Positions 11,674 through 21,932 of a DNA stretch of 64,000 bases are shown here, piece after piece. How positions within the stretch are numbered: the first letter of the stretch is position 1; each line of letters begins with the position of its first letter. Under the pieces are notes generated by a model. It worked only from the letters and a program-made list of their open reading frames with translations, was not told the origin of the DNA and ran no database searches. The DNA is from Buddleja alternifolia (Eukaryota; Streptophyta; Magnoliopsida; Lamiales; Scrophulariaceae), in NCBI GenBank assembly GCA_019426215.1, contig CM033400.1, positions 23,482,568 through 23,546,567 on the forward strand. The letters are read 5' to 3'. The translations under genes and the position numbers were made by a program.

Positions 11674-12420
11674 CGATTGTCGAAATATGGACACTTATTC
11701 TGCTACAAGCGCCATCCACAGCCCGGTTCGTAGTTGAGTTGTTTGTGAAGGAAATAATCTGGATACATGGGGTACCAAATTCCATTGTAAGCGATCACGA
11801 CCCCGTCTTTGTTAGCGTGTTCTGGGACGAGATTTTCAAAATGCAGGATACTATATTGAAGTTCAGCTCCACTTATCATCCCGAAACTAGCGAACAAATC
11901 GAATTCTCAATCGAGTTCCAGAGACGTACTTTTGCTTTTTTTACATCCGAACAGCCGCATGTGGGGGTTCGTTGCTTCCATGGGCTGAATGTTGGTATGA
12001 TTCGTCTTTTCAAATAGCAGCTAAAAGGACCCCGTTCAAAATTGTCTATGGTCATCCTCCTCCGACTTTGCATCGCTATCGACCGGGAGAGTATAAAGCC
12101 GCCGCGGTTGCTAAAATTTTGGGAACGCGGGATGAACTATTGCATCATCTCCAAGAGAATTTAGTCAGGGCGCAACAGAAAAGGACGAGTTATGTGAACA
12201 AGCATCGACGGGATATCAAGTTCAATGTGGGTGATAAAGTGTTTTTGAAGGTTCGACCGTATCATCGGACCTCGGTAGTTGAACAGGGCATCACAAATTG
12301 GTAGCAAAGTATTATGGTCTGTTTCTTGTCGAGGAACGGATTGGAGCTACAACATATCGTTTGAAGTTACCGTCTTCGAGTCGCATACATCCAGTGTTTC
12401 ATGTGTCACAATTGAAGTGA
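11674..12420 (+). pseudogene. Gypsy integrase, catalytic and C-terminal part
   Basis: Continues the integrase interrupted at 10013. After one frameshift near 11705 it reads GVPNSIVSDHDPVF (second catalytic Asp) and STYHPETSEQIE (third acidic residue, in a degraded QTE box). A C-terminal GPY-type region is recognisable (GDKVFLKVRPYH). A further frameshift near 12005 and a stop near 12300 break it. Confidence 0.85.
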
Positions 12421-12800
12421 GTAGTGGGAGCTCACTCAATAGAAGACGCATTGCCCGAAGGTTTGGAAATGATAGTGTTGAAAATTAGTGAACCTGAGGC
12501 GATCTTGGCTGAGCGAGTGAATGGGCAGGTTGATCAGTTGTTGGTGCATTGGCAGGGATTTAGTGCGGATGATGCTACATGGATTGATGCTAAAGATTTT
12601 TTCACCAATTTTCAGATTTTGGCCTTGTGCACAAGGTTGTTCTTAAGGGGCCGAGAGTTGTTGCAAAATCGGCTGGAGCAGAAGAGAAGAATGGGAACAA
12701 AGCAGAGTCGTGGATTGTCTGTACTAGATGGGGGAAACATGATAATTAGAGATCATTATTTATTCCTTTTATTCCTTGTTTATTATTTCCTTATTCCTTG
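12421..12800 (+). pseudogene. Chromodomain-like C-terminus of Gypsy integrase
   Basis: The frame from 12424 contains ILAERVNGQVDQLLVHWQGF followed by ATWIDAKDF, the pattern of the chromodomain found at the integrase C-terminus of chromoviruses. In this family it is thought to target integration to particular chromatin. The end is frameshifted. In the alternative frame the reading continues past the start of the 3' LTR (12660) to a stop near 12742, so the original pol probably overlapped the LTR. Confidence 0.75.
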
Positions 12801-13247
12801 TCTATTATTTCCTTGTGTTTGTATGCTTCCTAGGGAAAATTTCTAGTCCAGTCCCGGGTTGGCCGCACTTAAGTGTATATCACAAGGAAAGTGTGTTACA
12901 CTTGCCATATAATTGATAAGTTATTTTATAAAATACACATGGTTTGGCCGAGCCGAGAGCGGGCTAAAAGAGCAACGCTATATACTACCTTTTATATACC
13001 ACCAATTTTTCACTCCCCCTATTTTTGGCAAGAAATCCTTTACAATTAATTGATTTAAATGAATTTAATACATCCATACTTTCTAAATCAAGGGAAGGTA
13101 AAAAATCGATGGTATAAAATCGGAGGTGTATAGCATTTTCCTTTTGGATTCTGTATGGATTATTATCGTTTTGGAAGAAATAATTGGCTTATGCTCGAGC
13201 AATTCTCTTTGTGAGTTTTGAGTGTTTTTGTGAATTTATTTGTATCA
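12660..13247 (+). repeat. 3' LTR of the Gypsy element
   Basis: This 588-bp LTR begins tgttgcaaaatcgg after a purine-rich PPT (aaggggccgagag) and ends tgtatca. It matches 3868-4115 plus 5652-5700. The TSD actat follows at 13248-13252. Confidence 0.85.
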
Positions 13248-13410
13248 ACTATTTTCCTCATTCCACACCCTGCTATGCCTCAACTTCACAAATTAGATTA
13301 AAAATGACACAAATGCTAATCAAAACGATTGATTTCATTTTATGAAAGATACAAAAAAGATAAATCAATCAAATCCAAATCTCAACCAAACAACCTGTTT
13401 CCAAAAAAAA

Positions 13411-13782
13411 GGGATAAAAACATGAAACACCTTGAACTTTGACCCTTTTTACACTTTTTTTTACAAATTTTTTTTTTCCACTTTGCATCATGAACTTAAC
13501 AGGATTTGCAGATTTTTATATAAAAACTTATTCCAGGGATTATTCCGACATAAAATGCAATTAAAAACAAAGTTGAGGATGCAAAATGAAAAAAAAATAG
13601 TCGAGGATGCAAAGTGCAAATTTATTTGGAGAAAAGTTCTAATTCCGGCAAATATTCCGCCGGAATATGCTGTTATAAGAATTTGCAAATCCGTAAAGTT
13701 CAGGAGGCAAAGTGGAAAAAAAAAAGTTTATAGAAAAAAGTGTAAAAACCGCCAAAGTTCAAGGGTTTAATGTTTTGATCCC
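13411..13782. mobile_element. MITE with about 100-bp terminal inverted repeats (Mutator-type)
   Basis: The left end (gggataaaaacatgaaacac...) pairs with the reverse complement of the right end over about 100 bp, including matching stretches around 'ccttgaactttg', a 'tttttacactttttt' run and 'ttccactttgc'. It is flanked by a 9-bp duplication caaaaaaaa (13402-13410 and 13783-13791). The duplication is A-rich, so it is weaker proof than a complex one. A 9-bp TSD with long TIRs fits Mutator-derived MITEs. It ends 23 bases from the stop codon of the gene at 13806-18706. Confidence 0.75.
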
Positions 13783-13805
13783 CAAAAAAAATATGTATTC
13801 CAACA

Positions 13806-16800
13806 TCACCAAGAATTTCCATCTCTTGAAGTTCCTGAAGATTCAGCAACATCCTTTAATCTCAGCACCTCTTCACTCATTTTACCCCTCTCACCACATT
13901 CATCCACAGCCCTATTCAATCTCTTGAGCCACACATCGTAATCAACGGCGTACGGCGTGCCACATATGCTATCTACATAATCAGCAAACGCCTTTAACAA
14001 AGGCGAAATCTCGCCTAGCTGCTGCTGTATAACACGCTTTCCCCAGCACGTCTGCCTCCATTTCAAAGCTGACTCGATCGAATCTTGCTGCTGTGTGGGC
14101 CCACCACACACAAAATAAATAAGGTAAATCAGGCTCTCAACATCAGACGATGGACAAAGCTTCCCATGCTGTAGTGCATGGGCAGATGAGAACTGCAAAT
14201 TTAGTGGAGGGCTGTCTCGGTCCTCCAAAACAGCACGGCCCCACGAGACTAGAACAAAAATACTATTATTTCTTCTTGATCTGTCATTAACGCATATAAT
14301 GTTCTCGGGACGGATATCGCCATGAAGGATATTTGCCATTTTTGCGCTTCTCAGAGCTGCTAGGCAATCTCGACAGCAACGGGTGGCTTCTTCGGCAGAA
14401 CATGGACCATCGTGAGCGATTATGGACGAAAGTGGTTCCCCAACTGGACATGTGACGAGCATTGGTGTTCCGCACGACGGATGATCGCAACGTCCCTTTG
14501 GACTTTGCTTTTCACACGGGCCCGAGTGCATGATTCTCCCGGATGCTATTATTTCAGGCAAATATTTACTTGAAATACCCTGCTCTTTAAGTATGTTCAA
14601 TACTTTAGTTTGCCTTTGTACTTGGTACCATAGATTCATATCCTCCCATGATGGCTCCAAACGGGAAGGGTGGACCCCAACATATAAAGTCAACAATTCT
14701 CCATGAGACTCAGCAGCTACAGCAATATACGAGCAACCACTCCCATCATCAAGAAACTCTTGTATTTGGAAACGTTTTAGACCCTGGTTTTGATCTTCGA
14801 GTAATAATATTTCACCCGGACTAAGGTTCAAGCGCGAGCCCTTCCTCTTAGAATTGTGATTATTATTTTCATTGTGTAGTTCGATTATTTCTCCTTTGTA
14901 GTTGCTACCATCTTGATAAGGAACTAGAGCATTTTCATTCTCAATAAGTTGAGTCTCCATTCTACGCTTTTGGAGGCGGAGACTATGGTTTGCTGCAAGT
15001 GAGGATATCGACTTCCTCGGTGGCCCATTCCACTGCATGATTGAGTAAAACATTGCTAGAAGAATCTGGACGGTTCCTAAGTCCCCCCAGTTTACATTTC
15101 CAAGCTTGTTCCATACTCGGTCTACAGGTGAAATACTGACATCAGCATGACATGTGATCCACTCAGCCATTGACTGATACGGGTTACTTAAATCAACTTC
15201 GAGCTTGCCAAGATCACCACCAATTTTCACAACGCCTCCAAATTTAGAGTCAACAACAGATACAAGAACATAATCAGTGGCAACATTGTTGTACTTACTC
15301 AAACTCCTGGAAAAGAGTATATGAACAGCATAGAAAAGAGCTTCACAAATAACAGATGGGGAAAACCCGAACTCTTTTCCTTGGACAATATTTTGTTTGA
15401 ACAATACAAACTTTACTACATCATCCCAACGAGCGTGTAATTTTCCTGTATTTTTTGACATCAAAGCAGCACCACATAGCCCCCAGAGTCTTCCCCTTGA
15501 TATAGCTTTCTCAACAGTGTAAAACTTCGATCCAACATAACGAGGACAAGATACATAATATGGCAAGGGCTTATTCTTATGCCAAAATGCACGCCACAGC
15601 CCTTCAGCAGAAGTATGGAGAAAATCTTCCAATGCTAGATATTCGTCCTCTTTAAGGTTGTCAGAGGCGTAAGGTGGATAAGGCATACGTAGTAACTGTT
15701 GAAATAAAACACCCTCCAATGCAAAATCAAACGTACGCAGGTCATCGGTTAAGAAGGGGGAGCTAAAATGATCATTATTTTTACCATATAAATTCTCCGA
15801 AACCCAGTTCTCAAGATATTCTGAAAATATATTAAGGTCAACTAGTTTTGTCGAATACTCTTTGAGGACTTTATACACTCTTTTTGAAGTCGGGACGAAT
15901 TTGCTTGACGTGCTCGATGTTGAATGAACGGAAGGTGCTGTGGTGAGGGAATAATCACATAGTTATTTGTTATAATTGAGGCTAGGAAAAATTGTGGAGA
16001 AGTAAAAGTAGAAAACAATCAAAATCATAATATCAGCAGTTATAAAGTGTAATCGACTCTGAGTTTCAAGGCAGAGCTGAATTTCTAATAACAGACAACT
16101 TTACATATAAAAGTATGTTTATCAACCTCAACAAATTAGTATGTTTTGTTTTACATCAGTGATGTTTTTTCTATTTATACTGAGAGAAATGTCGCATACA
16201 TGGTATGTCAAAAGGATAACCAAATTCAGTGAGTCAAATTTCTTTATATGTCACAAATCATGGACCATCTCCAACCCACGCCATTTTGGGTTGGAGATGG
16301 TCATTGTGGCGCATGTAGGGCTCTCCAACTCACGCTATTATTTGCACCAAATTTGGTGCAAATGAACAGTAGCATGCTATATTTGGCGTACATTATTTGC
16401 ACCAAATCTGGTGCAAGCCCATCATTTTTTTATTTGTTGAAATATGAATAATAACATAAAAATAGGTGTAAAAAGGAATATTCTATAGAATATTATTTTT
16501 GATGTTAAAAATAGAATTGTGGGTTGGAGTAAATTTATTGTCCAACACTAAAATGGTGCAAAAATTGCACCATTTTTGTGTTTATAGGTTGGAGATGCTC
16601 TAGATGAAAAAACCTTTTTAAATTTAATCGAGTGTTATGATAAAAGAGAAATGAAATAAATGTAAAACGAACAAGTATCTCCGAGAAGTACACGCATAGC
16701 TTTTTCTTCATCTGTTCTTTGTGCCATGTTTGGATTTATTGTGTTGAGGAAAAGGAAAGAAAAAGTGAAAGTATCACAAAGTAAAGCACGAAGAGCTTCG

Positions 16801-18706
16801 AATTGGAGGAAAATATTTTCCTTAGGTTGTGTTGGAATTGAAGGAATTGAATTTGATGAGAAGATTTGTAGGATGAACTTCAAATTAATCTAAATAAGGC
16901 AGATTTACAATCCACCGTAATGAATTAAATATTGCTCAAAATGGGTGTCCAAAGAATTTGATGTCTCTTATAACTGAAAATTAACATCCAAATTCAATTG
17001 ATTTATTGACAAATTTGAAACGCATGGCTTTTAAATCCTTCAATTCAAACACACCTTACCGTTTTTCTAATCAAAATCCAAGGAATAAATATGGCCTTAA
17101 AAAAACAAAAAGCACATTTTCCTTGCACAAATCGAAGATCCAAATGGAGGAGCGGTAAGAAATTCCAAGTGGTGAACATTTAAGCATTTGAGATAACTTT
17201 GGAGAAGTTCAATTAAGTACAGACTTTCTTGATTTTTCCTTTTCAAGTGACGTAGAAACTTCATTCAATGGCCACAAAGACATTGTTTAAGCTATAAATG
17301 TGAAGCTCATCCGAGACTCAACTCATGAAATACAATCACAACTTTATCCTTCCAAAAAAGTAACAACAAACAAAGTAGCTAGGGTATACTTATTAAGTTT
17401 CTCTCTATTTCGTTTCTGTATTGTAATCCAAAAGTTTCAGCCAGTATATTCAACGTACAATGCTCAGTAAGCATTTCTATTGACATCATTATCAATTTGG
17501 AGAGTTATTTGAGAAAATAGCAAATAGTTGAAGGAATATACCAGATCCATGCTTCCTGAAACTTCCACCCAAACTTGGCCCAGGGGACGAGTCAGAGTCA
17601 TTTATTTGAATACCTGTTCATATCAATGGACACCATTCTCAGACTGCTGTGCTATGCAAATGAAAATTAACGAGTACACAAAGAGCTACGATATATAGTT
17701 ACAGACATTCCATGAACAGTTATATTTAGGCCGTGCATTATGATTCGGACATAATCTGTTGTATGATTTATACATAGTTTCCAATTCGCAATCAGTCCAT
17801 ACTATGGGCACTATAGTACTCATACGGTATGAGTCGTACCCTCCACCCTGGAGAAAGAGAAAATGAATCCAACTCGACTAACAAAATAGTATGATCAATA
17901 GGGTACTTATGAAAATGTTCCAAAAACTAATGTAAAGTTGCACTTAATACCCCCATTAGGAACATAACAGGTGACAGAAGAATATGGAAAATTTCATGAA
18001 GGGTTCGGTGAATAATGCCTACGTTGACCAAAGATTCTCAATTAATTTAGATTTACCGGCTACAAAGACACATGGTGAATCTACTTATGACCGGAGTAAG
18101 GTATGAAAGTTAAACTCCACAATCATGTTAACCTTTAGGTAATGTATGAGAATTAAACCACTTTGAATCAATTTGTTCCACCACAACTCTGAAAATGGTT
18201 ATAGGACTTATAAACTTCAAAATGCTCATAAACTCTAGCAATTCGTGCATTAAGGGTAAAACGCTGAACGGAAAAAACAGAATTAACTCAAGGTCTGACC
18301 ACCAAGTGATATCATATTCTTAGATCAGAGACCTAATTAGTAGTACTATATAGAAGTCAAAACCAAGAACAACATTGGAAAATTCTCTTCTAAATCAGTA
18401 TTTATCCCCAGTCAAAACTTACATTCAAGGTAAAGACTAAGGTACAACCCTGAGAAGCAGACAAAATAACCTTTTTAAGCACTATCTTAACATTAATCTC
18501 CTCCACCTCCTACAGTTACTCGTACAAATCGGTTTGCAGTATTCTGAAAATGCCACATTTTCATTTCGAGAACACATGAAATAATTTAACAATAAAAATG
18601 AAAGAAAATAGAACGCAAAAACCCAACAAACTGGATAAGCAATTAAATGTGAGTAGCAGTTTGAGTGCGTGGAAATTACAAATAAATAAAATTCACCTAA
18701 TCTCAT
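13806..18706 (-). CDS. Kinase-like protein (probable pseudokinase), 3 coding exons
   Basis: Proposed CDS is complement of 13806-15937, 17542-17613 and 18697-18706 (2214 nt, 737 aa). Introns are GT-AG (gtgaat...gaacag and gtatat...ccacag), and the three exons join in one frame with no stop. The start is the ATG at 18706-18704; upstream in-frame TAA codons exclude an earlier one. A long open frame beginning at a GTG (15878) is only the body of exon 3. Residues 1-47 are Ser-rich. The middle (about 48-340) matches no domain I recognise. A basic linker around 350-400 precedes a C-terminal protein-kinase-like fold: a hinge-like segment (PMLVTCPVGEPLSSI), a catalytic-loop motif HGDIRPENI (about 566-574) keeping Asp and Asn, VSWG where DFG should be, and SSDVESLIYLIYF, which resembles the CK1/VRK-type helix. 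No clear glycine loop or VAIK Lys is seen, so catalysis is doubtful. Codons are intact over 2.2 kb amid decayed repeats, so it is probably a functional host gene. Confidence 0.85.
16262..16601. mobile_element. MITE in intron 2 of the kinase-like gene
   Basis: The ends are ggaccatctccaac and gttggagatgctct, the inverted terminal pattern of a common plant MITE group. The left end contains a perfect 16-bp inverted repeat (16263-16278 with 16287-16302, 8-nt loop). Internal short palindromes built on ttgcacc/ggtgcaa recur. The TSD is not clear. Confidence 0.55.
16815..17065. mobile_element. Possible second MITE in intron 2
   Basis: The sequence ggttgtgttggaattgaagg near 16824 is imperfectly inverted as ccttcaattcaaacacacct near 17037-17056. 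Similar TIRs occur on hAT-like MITEs. The TIR match is only moderate and no TSD was found. Confidence 0.35.
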
Positions 18707-18831
18707 CTTGATAGCTGCTCCAATACGAAATAATCCCAGTTGGAATTTCAAAGCTTATTAACTTTGAAATCTCTTTGCTAGGAACATTCTTGAAACTCAA
18801 TTACTACTCTCAAATAATGCCAACCCATAAT

Positions 18832-18833
<2 letters not shown>

Positions 18834-18872
<39 letters not shown>
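18834..18872. repeat. (GA)n microsatellite upstream of the kinase-like gene
   Basis: About 39 bases of alternating a/g. On the gene's strand this is a CT repeat roughly 130-170 bases 5' of the ATG, so it probably lies in the 5' UTR or core promoter, where CT-rich tracts are common in plants. Confidence 0.8.
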
Positions 18873-18875
<3 letters not shown>

Positions 18876-20052
18876 CTGAGTTTGTGAATAAAGTTATAAG
18901 CTTGGGTAATGGGAATTGAACGTAGTAATGAAGTTATTATGAAAGCTCGAAAACAAAATGAAATGAATAAATTGAAAAGGGGGTTTGAATGATGATGTTG
19001 ATGGTGGTGCCTCCCACAAGTTTTTATTTATGGCATTTCCATCCCATTATTTATTTTAGCGTGTGTGTGTGGTTGTTCGCTTTTGTTTTCATGCTTCTTC
19101 TTCCTTGTCTGCTTTATGTTCTCTTGCCATTATTGCTATTTAATTGTGCTCTAGAATATTTGAATTCTTGCATTAATGGGCTATGCTTTTTCATATATAA
19201 TAATAATAATTATAGTTCTGACCCCTTCAAATTTAAGTTGAAAATATTCTCCCATAATTATGACACAATTTAACTCACTACTCCGTTAAACTGAAATGGA
19301 TTACACTTGGTATATATATTTGTTACACTAATATGATCAAATTATAAGTCGACTATTATTTCACTTCTCAATAAAATATGTGTATCTGATTAAACTCAAT
19401 TCGTTGTAAAATTCGAAAAATCGTATGATGCTTCAACGTTATTTTTTATGCAATTTCCAAGTACATATTAATGATCATGAATTGAGGATTATTGAATCAC
19501 TAATCCAAAGTTGATTTTGTACAAGATATCCATTTTTTTACAATTTTTCTTTCTAAGTTAATAGTTACTCTCAAATGATGTGTCTATCCGTTTGTTCACT
19601 ACTTTTGACGTAACATATCACATAATATGCAATAGAATGATACTTCATTTAATTTCGCATAATTATTATTTTTAACTAATTCGATCATTTCACACATAAT
19701 CAAATAATCAATTCCATTAATTTTCATAAATACAACCAAGCATGTCTATATTTTCATACAAAATCAAAAGATCATTTTCATACAAAAATCAAAACCCAGC
19801 CACACAAATCCTTAATGACTTTGCAAACTTACATTCATTGTAATATATATATGTCTCAATATATATGGACCTTTGAAGTTTTGATATGAATGATTGTATC
19901 TATTTTAGAAATTTCTACCTTGTTTGATTGGTGTTTTGATGCCCCTGTTTTGTTTTGTGTAAAGGGCTTGAGCCCATTTTTATTAATGCAGAAGTATTTA
20001 TTTATCAAAAAAAATATATAATACAGTGCAATTGACATCCACATAAACAAAC
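18873..20052. other. Intergenic, probable promoter region then AT-rich DNA
   Basis: 18873-19100 is upstream of the minus-strand kinase-like gene and probably holds its promoter. No clear TATA box was found. The rest is AT-rich without recognisable coding content. The small open frame at 18989-19273 has low-complexity hydrophobic composition and no support. Confidence 0.45.
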
Positions 20053-20453
20053 CTTGGGCTGTGTTTGGTTTTATTTTCAAACCATTTTTTGGCCAAAATT
20101 TTGGCCGAAACTTGTTTGCTTTATGTTTTTTTGATCAAAAATGATTTTTTTGGTCAAAAAAATTGTCAGCTATTGTCTCTCTATTTGTCTCTATTTTAGG
20201 GTGCCTACTAATTACATCAACTACAATATAATCATTTAAACCTTATATTATATTATATTTTTCAAATATAAACACAACTTTTCAGACAAAAACTTACATG
20301 ATTTGACTGCTACAGTAATTTTTGTCTCTTTTGAAATAAAATCAAACACAAAACCAAACACATTTTCATCAAAATACAAAACTTTGAATAAACTTCTTCA
20401 CCAAAATTTTCACCAAAAAAAAAACCCCAAAATAAAACCAAACACAGCCCAAG
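20053..20453. mobile_element. MITE with about 25-bp terminal inverted repeats
   Basis: The left end (cttgggctgtgtttggtttt) is the reverse complement of the right end (aaaaccaaacacagcccaag), and the match extends into the flanking 'attttc'/'aaaat' bases. Internally the pattern ttggccaaaa / tttttggtcaaaa suggests a foldback. No convincing TSD was found. The total is 401 bp. Confidence 0.65.
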
Positions 20454-21792
20454 CTTTTGATTGTTAGTTGCAATTTGGTTAAATATTATTTGTTTCCCTG
20501 TAAGCTGCTATTGCAAATGCAGACAACATGAAAATAGACGTACTAAAGTAAATATGTATTTATTTTATTTTATTTTTTTTGTTTAAATCACGTGTATCCT
20601 TTAATCACATTGGGTCGGACAATCATATTTGCAACGGATCGGATCACAAAGGTCTAAAGTGCTCCAATTAAATAGAACTTCTTTCACAAGTGACCGAACA
20701 CTCGACATTTGTATTAAAAAGTAAAAGTGACGAATCACTCACACCAACTTGTTGGTAGAGCAAAGCATGTATACAAAGACACAACATGGGAACCAGTGTA
20801 ATAAAAATGTAATAGATTGGGCTTGTATTCTTTCTTTTTTTTTTTTTTTTTTGGTAGCATAGATTGGGCTTTATAGCAATTTCGAAAAGATAAAAAAGAC
20901 AAGTTAAAAATTACCTGTAAAGCTACATATGTACAGGTCACGGGCACAAAACATGTAATGGTTAAGTTTAAGTCGAATATAAAATTATGTTGGGAACAAC
21001 TCCCAACTGCCGGCTATATCTATATCTATATCTATCAACTCAGACATGGCTGTTGGTCCTACTAAAGTGATGCTACCTATGTTTGTCCACAAATGGTTTC
21101 CCCCACGCTCCATAGAGGTTCTTGCATTTCACCATCACATTTACTCTTGCATTATTGGAATGTGCTTAACATGCGCCTTTTGGAGAGATGGGTGGGAATT
21201 ATCATTTCTTTATTTTGCTATGGTTGACCACTTTTTCCTATTTTCTACTTTCTCTTCGACTAAAATATTGATCATCATCTAAATAAATTACTTAAAATAA
21301 AATTGAGAAATTACTAAAACAAAATTTGAAATATATTTAAAATTCCGCCCAATTCTTAATTTTTCTTTGTCCCCCCCCCCCCCCCCCCCCCCTCCAAAAA
21401 AACCCCAAATAATTTTACCCTCTGCACTCCCTCATTGTAAACAAAACTTTGTCATAACTCCTAGTCCATGCAAAACGACAATACTACTCCAACTAACATA
21501 AAATATCACATAGTCATTTCATTTTCTTTTCTGTTTATCTCTTCAAATAAATAAAGAAACAACCCTACCCCCTCCCATCCCCAACCCACCCCCAACTGCC
21601 GCCGTCACCGTCGGAGACCACCGCCGGCGACACCTTTGGTGCTAACGACTACCGACCACCTCCGGTGATGACGACAACTCCATCAACTATCGTCGGCGAC
21701 TACGACACCTCCTGTGACTATCGCCAGCACACCAATGTCGGCACCGGCGAAACACCACCAACGATATTGGTGTCGGCACCACCTTCCATCCT
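20454..21792. other. Non-coding, low-complexity and GC-rich patches
   Basis: Contains a T-run near 20835-20852, a short (tatatc)n at about 21014-21034, a run of about 22 C near 21371-21392, and a GC-rich block of ccgcc/ccaccg-like triplets at 21597-21780. The latter can be read as Pro/Thr/Ala-rich in several frames but no frame stays open. No gene is supported. Confidence 0.45.
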
Positions 21793-21932
21793 CGACATGA
21801 AGTATGGTTAAAGCAAACAAGAAGCATGGTGACATCAAAGCTAAAATATGATTAAAGCACACTTGACGTATGAAAAAAGTGAAGAGGAAATATGGAAAAG
21901 AGAACATGAAGTATGGTAACAGTAAAATTAAT
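21793..21932. repeat. Degenerate short-period repeat before the satellite array
   Basis: Repeated variants of 'gaagtatggt(t/a)a' / 'gaagcatggtgaca' spaced about 20-40 bases apart. They resemble units of the minisatellite at 28720-28997. Confidence 0.4.

Larger units (their letters stand above)
3868..13247 (+). mobile_element. Gypsy (chromovirus-type) LTR retrotransposon, rearranged and nested
   Basis: The ends are tgttgc...tgtatca, with a perfect TSD actat at 3863-3867 and 13248-13252. The two LTR copies (3868-5700 including an insert, and 12660-13247) share the run from 'ctggagc' through 'gcaattctctttgtgag'. The internal region encodes gag, retropepsin, RT, RNase H, integrase and a C-terminal chromodomain-like segment, which places it among chromoviruses. 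It holds three later insertions (4116-5646, 6009-7006, 10014-11673) and an inverted gag-to-RT block. Frameshifts and stops throughout show it is dead. Confidence 0.9.

Noticed and set aside
15878..15880. GTG at 15878-15876 as the start of the kinase-like protein
   Set aside because: Plant translation starts at ATG; the frame extends upstream to a splice acceptor at 15938 and joins exon 2 in phase.
18989..19273. 94-codon plus-strand frame upstream of the kinase-like gene
   Set aside because: Low-complexity Leu/Phe/Tyr-rich text in AT-rich DNA, no domain, divergent to a real gene's promoter.
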